Source: CAZTTG01 sp964615935
GTDB lineage: Bacteria; Planctomycetota; UBA1135; GCA-002686595
NCBI GenBank assembly: GCA_964615935.1
Contig: CAZTTG010000059.1
Location: 1 to 38,797 of the forward strand
Direction: 5' to 3'
Length of the DNA: 38,797 nt
A program made the translations under genes and the position numbers. The notes under the pieces were generated by a model, which was not told where the DNA came from, ran no database searches, and worked only from the letters and a program-made list of their open reading frames with translations. This document shows positions 33,810-38,797 of the stretch, in pieces. Within the stretch, counting starts at the first letter, position 1, and each line of letters begins with the position of its first letter.

Positions 33810-36119
33810 CTACCGCGCCAGCAGCCCCGAGTCCATCAGCCGCTGTCCGGCCCACTCGGGGAGGCCGGCCAGGTCCACGGGTTCGGGCTCGAGGCCCTCC
33901 AGGGCCTGGCGGGCGCGCTCCTCCTGGCCGTCGGCGAGCAGCGCGGCGGCCAGCTCCAGCCGCACCCGCGGCGTCCCCAGGGGCGCCAGAATGGTCGTCT
34001 GGGCTCGCGCCTGGCGGTAGCTGGTCGCGGCCTGTGAGAAGCGGCCGGCCTCGGCGTGCTCGCGCGCCCAGCTGAGGTGAGCCCAGCACTTCAGGGCACT
34101 GGCGAGGTGCTCGCGGCCCTCCTCTTCGAGGACGCCGGCACGGTTGAAGGCCGCCTGGGGCTCGAGCATGGCGAGCTCGGAGCGGGCGCGCGCCAGAAGG
34201 AGCCGCCCCGTCTCCGCCTGGCCGCGCAGCAGCGCCGTGGCGCCGAGCCACTCCAGCCAGTCGAGGTCCAGGCGACCGGCCTCGTCCAGCCGGGCAGCGT
34301 GGGCCAGGGCCTCGTCGGTGCGGTCTCGCGAGGTCTCGAGGGAGATCAGGTTCTGCAGGGCCTTGGGGTGATCGGGGTCGAGCTCGAGCACGCGGCTCCA
34401 GCGCGCGTGGGCGGCGACCGTCTCACCCTCCTCCTGCTCGAGCTGGCCCAGGCGGAGCAGCGCCTCCACCCGGTGCGGGAAGAGCTCGAGCACCCGCCTC
34501 CAGAACGCGTGCGTTAGCTCCCGGTCTCCCTCCGGATCGGGGAGCCGGGCGAGCGCCTGCTCGAGCCGGGCCAGCTGTCCCAGCACCTGCGCGGAGTCGG
34601 GGCAGGTCTCGAAGGCGGCGGCGGCCTCGCTGCGGGCGTTCCTCAGGGCCGTCCTCCGGCGCTCCTCGAGGAGCTCGGCGGCGTAGCCCATGCCCTGCAT
34701 CCTCTCGATGGCCTCCGAGCCGGCGGCCAGGGCCTCGAAGGACCGCGTCAGGGCGAGGCCGTGTCGCGTAAGGTCCCAGGCCCGGACGACGTCGGTGGCG
34801 AGCAGCGCCAGCAGGCCCAGGGGAACGAGGCGCTGGGAAGGCCTGCGCTTGCTCGAGGTGTCGGCCAGCAGGGCGCCGAAGAGGGCGCAGGCGGCCGTGG
34901 CCGCGGCGGGATTGAAGGTGAGGGGCGCGCGCAGGAGACCGTTGGCCAGGATCGCGAGGGAGGCCGCACCGAAGGCCGCCCGCCGTCGGTTGATGCCCCC
35001 GAGCGCCTGGTAGGAGGTGGCCGCGACGAGCGCCAGGAACAGGGCCCAGAGGGAGCCGCCGAGGAAGCCGCCCTCGGCCAGGCCCTGGAGCAGGTCGTTG
35101 TGCGCGTGCTCCACCTCGATCTCCTGCTCGAGGCGGCGCTGGTGGGTGGAGAGCTCGATCTCGGCCGGATCGCGATAGGGCGGGAAGGCGGCCTGGAACT
35201 GGCCCGGACCGAAGCCGAAGAGCGGCCGCTCGGGGAGCAGCAGAGCCACCCGCCACCAGATGCGCGCTCTCACCTCGGCGCCGCCCAGGGAGCCGGAGGG
35301 CGCGGGCGGCGCCTCGACGTTGGGGCCGGCGGATTCCGGGGTCGACGGGGCGGATGGTGCGAAGAGCCAGCCGGCGACCGCGGCGACGAGCGCCAGGCCC
35401 AGTGCGGTGGACACGCGCAGGATCCGGCGGCGGCCGGGGCCCAGGAGGATCCGGGCCGGCAGGCAGGAGATGCCCAGGGCGGCGAAGAGCGCCAGGAGGC
35501 CCGCGATCACGGGCGCGTTCCCGGCGAAGGCGGCGTAGAGGCCCAGCGCGCTCGCGCCGATCCACTGCCAGCGGCCGCGCACGGTGAAGAGCAGCCATCC
35601 GCCCAGGACCGCGCCGGGCAGGGCCGCCTCGGAGACCGAGCCCGTGTTTCCCAGGGCTCCGGCGGAGGAGGAGAAGGCGATCCCGCCCAGCGACAGCAGG
35701 AGCGAGAGCAGGACCAGCCCCCTCTCGAGGGCCTGGCGCCCCACGGCTCCCAGCCCGGCCGCGGAGAGGAAGAGGGCCAGGCAGGTCGTGGCGAGGAGCA
35801 GGTGGCGGCTGGCCCCCAGGGTGTCGCTCGGGGGGTGGATCTCGCGGCTCAGGAAGGCCAGGGCGAGGATCGCGAGGAGGACGCCCAGGCCGCGCGCCCG
35901 GGGGATGTGGGGGGAGAGGGCTGCGAGCAGGGCGGCCGGAAGGGCCAGGATCAGGGCGACTCCGGTGCCCGTCAGCTCCGGGCTCAGGTCTCCGCGCAGA
36001 ACCGAGACGGGGCCCGGGATGGCCAGGACCAGGGCCGGCAGGAGGAGCAGGACCGCGTGCAGTCGATCCCGGGCGGGGCTGCGCGGCGCCTCGGCGGAGG
36101 TCGGGGGAGCGGGGCTCAT
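33810..36119 (-). CDS. Wzy/O-antigen ligase-like protein with TPRs
   Basis: A 769-residue protein. The first 430 residues hold about ten or more membrane helices and the Wzy_C signature: RIWWRVALLLPERPLFGFGP, GQFQAAFPPYRDP, and HAHNDLLQGLAEGGFLGG, with the conserved histidine-rich loop between helices. Such proteins polymerise or ligate lipid-linked glycans on the periplasmic side. The remaining C-terminal half is helical with TPR-like units (RVLELFPHRVEALLRLGQLE, RWSRVLELDPDHPKALQNLI). This fusion occurs in several bacterial groups. It faces the SIS gene convergently, only 13 nt apart. Confidence 0.85.
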   Translation of the reverse strand: MSPAPPTSAEAPRSPARDRLHAVLLLLPALVLAIPGPVSVLRGDLSPELTGTGVALILALPAALLAALSPHIPRARGLGVLLAILALAFLSREIHPPSDTLGASRHLLLATTCLALFLSAAGLGAVGRQALERGLVLLSLLLSLGGIAFSSSAGALGNTGSVSEAALPGAVLGGWLLFTVRGRWQWIGASALGLYAAFAGNAPVIAGLLALFAALGISCLPARILLGPGRRRILRVSTALGLALVAAVAGWLFAPSAPSTPESAGPNVEAPPAPSGSLGGAEVRARIWWRVALLLPERPLFGFGPGQFQAAFPPYRDPAEIELSTHQRRLEQEIEVEHAHNDLLQGLAEGGFLGGSLWALFLALVAATSYQALGGINRRRAAFGAASLAILANGLLRAPLTFNPAAATAACALFGALLADTSSKRRPSQRLVPLGLLALLATDVVRAWDLTRHGLALTRSFEALAAGSEAIERMQGMGYAAELLEERRRTALRNARSEAAAAFETCPDSAQVLGQLARLEQALARLPDPEGDRELTHAFWRRVLELFPHRVEALLRLGQLEQEEGETVAAHARWSRVLELDPDHPKALQNLISLETSRDRTDEALAHAARLDEAGRLDLDWLEWLGATALLRGQAETGRLLLARARSELAMLEPQAAFNRAGVLEEEGREHLASALKCWAHLSWAREHAEAGRFSQAATSYRQARAQTTILAPLGTPRVRLELAAALLADGQEERARQALEGLEPEPVDLAGLPEWAGQRLMDSGLLAR

Positions 36120-36303
36120 GGGGCGGCCTCGGGGCGGCGTGGGGCTGGCGGGGGCGTCCTTCTCGAGCTGGACCGCAACCGCCGGCGGTCCCGCGCGTCC
36201 CCCCCCGGGCGGGCGGCGGGCTGGGGACGGTCGGGGGGGTGGTCGGCGCCCGCGACCGCGTGCGCCGCGGCCGGCTGCGCCGGAGCACGCCTCGCCTCCC
36301 CTT
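36120..36303. other. Gap between ftsY and the Wzy-like gene
   Basis: A 184-nt GC-rich gap between two leftward genes. I see no gene, no clear terminator with a T-tract and no good promoter in it. Confidence 0.4.
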
Positions 36304-37233
36304 TCAGGTCGCGGCCTCCACCGCGGTGCCCGCGATCGCGTCCACGAAGGCCTCCGGCTCGAAGGCCTCCATGAGCTCCAGCGCCTCGCCCGTCCCGATG
36401 TAACGCACGGGCAGACCCAGGGCGTCCTTGATCCCGAAGACCGCGCCTCCGCGGGCCGTTCCGTCGAGCTTGGCCACCACCAGCCCGGTGAGGCTCACCG
36501 TCGCCGTGAACTCCCGCGCCTGCGCGATGGCGTTCTGACCGTTGGTGCCGTCCATCACCAGCCAGGCCTCGTGGGGAGCGCCGGGGAGCCGCTTGGCCAC
36601 CACCCGCTGGACCTTGCGCAGCTCCGCCATGAGGTCCTTCTCGGTGTGCAGGCGCCCGGCGGTGTCGAGCAGCACCACGTCGATGCCGCGGGCGATGGCG
36701 GCGTCCACCGCGTCCCAGGCGACCGCGGCCGGATCGGCGCCGTCCGCGCCGAGCACGATGTCGGCGCCGCTGCGCTCGGCCCAGATCGAGAGCTGCTCCT
36801 GGGCCGCGGCGCGGAAGGTGTCGCAGGCGCCCAGGAGGACCTTCAGGCCCTGGCTCTGGAAGCGGTGCCCCAGCTTGGCGATGGAGGTGGTCTTGCCCGA
36901 GCCGTTGACCCCCACGACCAGGATCACGCAGGGCCGCCCCTGGCCGATCTCCAGCTCGCCGCCCTCCTGGTCGAGCCGCTGCAGGAGCATCCGGCGAAGC
37001 TCCCGGCGCACGTCCTCCTCGCCTCGGAGCTCGCCGCGCCGGTGCAGGCGCGCCAGCTCGGCCGTGACCTCGCCGGCCACCGGCCCCAGGTCGCAGGTGT
37101 AGAGCGTCTCCTCCAGCTCGTCGAGCAGCTCCTGGTCGATGGGTCGCCCGCCCCGGAAGAGACCCGAGATGCGGTCGGAGAGGACCGCGCGGGTGCGCTG
37201 CAGCCGCTGCTTGAGTCGATTGAAGAGCCCCAC
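36304..37233 (-). CDS. ftsY: Signal recognition particle receptor
   Basis: FtsY is the SRP receptor GTPase that brings ribosomes to the membrane translocon. The N-domain (about 1-95) is short, without the long acidic A-domain of E. coli. The G-domain shows GVNGSGKTTSIAKL, the DTFRAAAQEQL motif, VVLLDTAGRL, VVAKLDGTARGGA and YIGTGEALELM. At 309 residues the length matches compact FtsY proteins. It starts 3 nt after nusB, so it is translated from the same message. It is the last gene of the ribH-nusB-ftsY chain. Confidence 0.97.
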   Translation of the reverse strand: MGLFNRLKQRLQRTRAVLSDRISGLFRGGRPIDQELLDELEETLYTCDLGPVAGEVTAELARLHRRGELRGEEDVRRELRRMLLQRLDQEGGELEIGQGRPCVILVVGVNGSGKTTSIAKLGHRFQSQGLKVLLGACDTFRAAAQEQLSIWAERSGADIVLGADGADPAAVAWDAVDAAIARGIDVVLLDTAGRLHTEKDLMAELRKVQRVVAKRLPGAPHEAWLVMDGTNGQNAIAQAREFTATVSLTGLVVAKLDGTARGGAVFGIKDALGLPVRYIGTGEALELMEAFEPEAFVDAIAGTAVEAAT

Positions 37234-37236
37234 CGA

Positions 37237-37680
37237 TCAGCTCTCCAGCTCGCCGGCCGCCTCCGCCTGCTGGGGGTCGACGTGGCGCGACTTGATCTTG
37301 TCCAGGATGCCGTTGATGAAGGCGCCCGAGTTCTGGGTCGAGTAGCGCTTGCCCAGCTCGATGGCCTCGTTGATGGCCACCTTGGGGGGGATGTCCTTGC
37401 AGTACAGCAGCTCGTAGGCCGCGATGCGCAGGACGTTGCGGTCGATGACCGCCATGCGCGAGATGTCCCAGTTCTGCGCGACCGCCTGGATGATCTCGTC
37501 GATGTGGCTCCGCTCGCCCCAGGCGCCCTCGATCAGGCGCAGCGCGAAGCTGCGGGCCTCGCGGTCGGTCTCCTCGCCGCGGACGAAGCCCTTCGCCTCG
37601 GCCAGGTGCTCCTGGCCGCGCAGGTCGACCTGATACAGGAACTGCAGGGCCATCTCGCGGCCCCGGGTGCGCTTCTTCAT
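37237..37680 (-). CDS. nusB: Transcription antitermination factor NusB
   Basis: NusB binds boxA RNA with NusE (S10) and takes part in rRNA antitermination. The 147-residue protein has the family features KKRTRGREMALQFLYQVD, then AQNWDISRMAVIDRNVLRIA, YELLYCKDIPPKVAINEAIE and LGKRYSTQNSGAFINGILD. ATG 37680 overlaps the ribH stop (ATGA). The stop is 3 nt before ftsY. Confidence 0.97.
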   Translation of the reverse strand: MKKRTRGREMALQFLYQVDLRGQEHLAEAKGFVRGEETDREARSFALRLIEGAWGERSHIDEIIQAVAQNWDISRMAVIDRNVLRIAAYELLYCKDIPPKVAINEAIELGKRYSTQNSGAFINGILDKIKSRHVDPQQAEAAGELES

Positions 37681-38195
37681 CGTGCGGTCTCCCGGTCGCC
37701 CTCGGCGCCGGCCTCGCGCAGGGCCGCCAGGACCCGAACCGCGGCCGCCGCCACCTCCCGGCCCTTGTCCTCCCGGCCACCGGCCTCCACCGAGAGGGCC
37801 CGGGAGCGGGCCTGCTCCAGGGTGTTGCACGTCAGCACCCCGAAGAGCACCGGCTTGTCCACCTCCAGCGACACCCGCAGGATCCCCTGCGAGACCGCGT
37901 GGGCGATGTACACGTCGTGAGGCGTCTCGCCCCGGAGCACCAGCCCCAGGCACAGGACCGCGTCCACGTCGCCGCGGCGCGCCATCCGCCGCGCGACCAG
38001 CGGCAGCTCGAAGGAGCCCGGCACCCACACCTCGATCAGGTCGTCCGGCGCGAGCCCGCTGCGCAGGAACTCGGCCCGGGCCGACTCGAGCATGGCCCCG
38101 GTCAGGTCGCGGTGGAAGCTGGAGACGACCGCGCCGATGCGTGTGCCCGGCGGGAGCTCCAGCGAGTCGTCCGTACGGGTCGGGTCGAGGGCCAT
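37677..38195 (-). CDS. ribH: 6,7-dimethyl-8-ribityllumazine synthase
   Basis: RibH makes the lumazine precursor of riboflavin from a pyrimidine and 3,4-dihydroxybutanone phosphate. The 172-residue protein shows the full set: AVVSSFHRDLTGAMLE, VWVPGSFELPLVARRMA, LCLGLVLRGETPHDVYIAH with the catalytic histidine, and KPVLFGVLTCNTLEQARSR. ATG 38195 is chosen; there is no Shine-Dalgarno. It heads the chain ribH-nusB-ftsY. No FMN riboswitch is seen upstream. Confidence 0.97.
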   Translation of the reverse strand: MALDPTRTDDSLELPPGTRIGAVVSSFHRDLTGAMLESARAEFLRSGLAPDDLIEVWVPGSFELPLVARRMARRGDVDAVLCLGLVLRGETPHDVYIAHAVSQGILRVSLEVDKPVLFGVLTCNTLEQARSRALSVEAGGREDKGREVAAAAVRVLAALREAGAEGDRETAR

Positions 38196-38257
38196 GGCAG
38201 GGGGTGCAAAGAGCGTCGTGTTTGGGTTTCGGGGCCTCGGGCTCGAGGGAGCGCGAC

Positions 38258-38286
38258 AGTCTACGGGCCCGCGCGCGGGGGGTAAA
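38258..38286 (-). promoter_or_regulatory. Proposed promoter of ribH-nusB-ftsY
   Basis: On the minus strand TTTACC (38286-38281), a 17-nt spacer and TAGACT (38263-38258), about 62 nt before ATG 38195. Confidence 0.35.
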
Positions 38287-38383
38287 CAGGCATTCCCCGC
38301 AGGTGCCATCCCTCGATGTCCCAGAACCTCGCGCCCGAGGCCGGGCGGCGCCTCGTGGGGCCTGGCGGGAGGCCGACGGGATT

Positions 38384-38434
38384 CCTGCCCCCACGAACGA
38401 TTGCTGTGAGCGCACGGCCGCGACCGACGCAACG
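38384..38434 (+). repeat. Dispersed intergenic repeat, diverged copy C
   Basis: It begins with CCTGCCCCCACGAACG and ends CGACCGACGCAACG, matching both ends of the 52-nt core of copies A and B but diverged in the middle. With the bases just before it, 17 nt (from 38380) are identical to copy A. Confidence 0.45.
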
Positions 38435-38510
38435 TCAGATGAGAGCGGTCTACTCGGCCGGCCCGCTTCGCGGGCGCGGCCTCGTTGACTCCTCACGGGA
38501 AGCCCGCGGC

Positions 38511-38675
38511 AAACCTGCCCCCACGAGCGTTCATTGAAACCGTCAGGGAACCGGACACAGCAACGGCAGGCCGGACGGTTCGCCGATTGTCTACGCCACA
38601 TGCTCGGCGCGCGCGGCGCGCGCCTCGCGTGGCGTTACGGCGCCACTCGGCGCCGGCGCCGCCAGTAGGCGGCGC
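38511..38675 (+). repeat. Dispersed intergenic repeat, copy B
   Basis: The best-matching partner of copy A at 1561-1747 and in the opposite orientation. The core 38514-38565 agrees at 45 of 52 positions, 38575-38586 is a 12-nt exact match and 38639-38656 an 18-nt exact match. Length between the blocks differs by about 20 nt. Confidence 0.65.
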
Positions 38676-38712
38676 GTCATGCACGCGCCCAGGGCGAGGG
38701 CCGATGGTGGAC

Positions 38713-38732
38713 GCGCGGCAAGCTTGCCGCGC
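38713..38732. repeat. Perfect 20-bp palindrome
   Basis: GCGCGGCAAG is followed directly by its reverse complement CTTGCCGCGC. A second perfect palindrome, GGAGGCGCGCCTCC, is at 38761-38774. Confidence 0.5.
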
Positions 38733-38754
38733 CGGCGCACAGTTGCGCCGTTTT
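38733..38754 (+). terminator. Terminator-like hairpin with T-run
   Basis: CGGCGCA (38733-38739) and TGCGCCG (38744-38750) form a 7-bp stem with a CAGT loop, followed by TTTT. No gene lies upstream on the plus strand in the window, so what it would terminate is unclear. Confidence 0.3.
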
Positions 38755-38797
38755 GCCACGGGAGGCGCGCCTCCGGCGCGCCGACTATGTGGCGAGA

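Larger units (their letters stand above)
38196..38797. other. Non-coding region upstream of ribH with repeats and palindromes
   Basis: No gene is recognised in these 602 nt. They hold the proposed ribH promoter, a diverged partial repeat copy (38384-38434), a fuller copy (about 38511-38675), a TTC-loop hairpin (GCCCGC/GCGGGC, 38461-38475) and a cluster of perfect palindromes up to the window end. Confidence 0.6.

Noticed and set aside
38196..38400. FMN riboswitch before ribH
   Set aside because: The conserved FMN aptamer segments are not found on the minus strand upstream of the start codon.
38589..38797. Insertion sequence at the window end
   Set aside because: There are inverted ends but no transposase, and the unit is only about 200 nt; at most a small non-autonomous element.

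Overview
The window is very GC-rich DNA (about 70% or more by eye, coding third positions almost all G or C) from a Gram-negative-type bacterium. Three things point to a high-GC planctomycete-like lineage: a type II secretion/type IV pilus-like pseudopilin operon carrying LamG-type domains, a PilM-PilN fusion, and a ribH-nusB-ftsY chain. This placement is inference; no rRNA or tRNA gene is present to confirm it. I support 27 protein genes, one of them a 36-residue membrane ORF.

Layout. 1-560: repeat-rich non-coding DNA, then a tiny leftward membrane ORF with a good terminator. 757-1506: RadC-like gene (+). 1814-2635: rsmE (-). 3053-21379: one long rightward operon-like block with overlapping starts and stops. 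It encodes an FHA-domain membrane protein, a PilM-PilN fusion (GspL-like), a PilO/GspM-like protein, a TPR plus beta-sandwich membrane protein, five pseudopilin-like proteins in the order G-H-K-J-I (K is a giant of 1721 residues), an exported protein with paired CxxC motifs, and an exported parvulin-like protein. 21428-24328: scpB and a PpiD/SurA-like anchored chaperone. 24322-26060: two SAM methyltransferases (-). 26114-28605: histidine kinase and OmpR-type regulator (-). 28815-36119: surface-glycan genes, namely a GT2 glycosyltransferase, a YfhO-like membrane protein, a SIS-domain protein and a Wzy/O-antigen-ligase-like protein with TPRs. 36304-38195: ftsY, nusB and ribH (-, transcribed ribH to ftsY). 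38196-38797: repeats and palindromes.

The central block looks like the inner-membrane platform and the full pseudopilin set of a secretion or pilus-like machine. No secretion ATPase, GspF/PilC, secretin or prepilin peptidase is encoded here, so those would have to be elsewhere. Pseudopilins H and K and the TPR protein carry lectin-like beta-sandwich domains, and K also carries five copies of a module resembling those in phage tail proteins. This suggests an adhesive or substrate-sorting pseudopilus; that role is inference.

Two non-coding patterns stand out. First, several unit-leading genes (rsmE, scpB, methyltransferase 2, GT2, SIS gene) have a -10-like hexamer ending exactly 6-7 nt before the start codon and no Shine-Dalgarno site, as expected for leaderless mRNAs, while several operon-internal genes have good Shine-Dalgarno sites. 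Second, an intergenic repeat of about 170-190 nt lies between radC and rsmE and again, inverted, upstream of ribH, with a diverged partial third copy.
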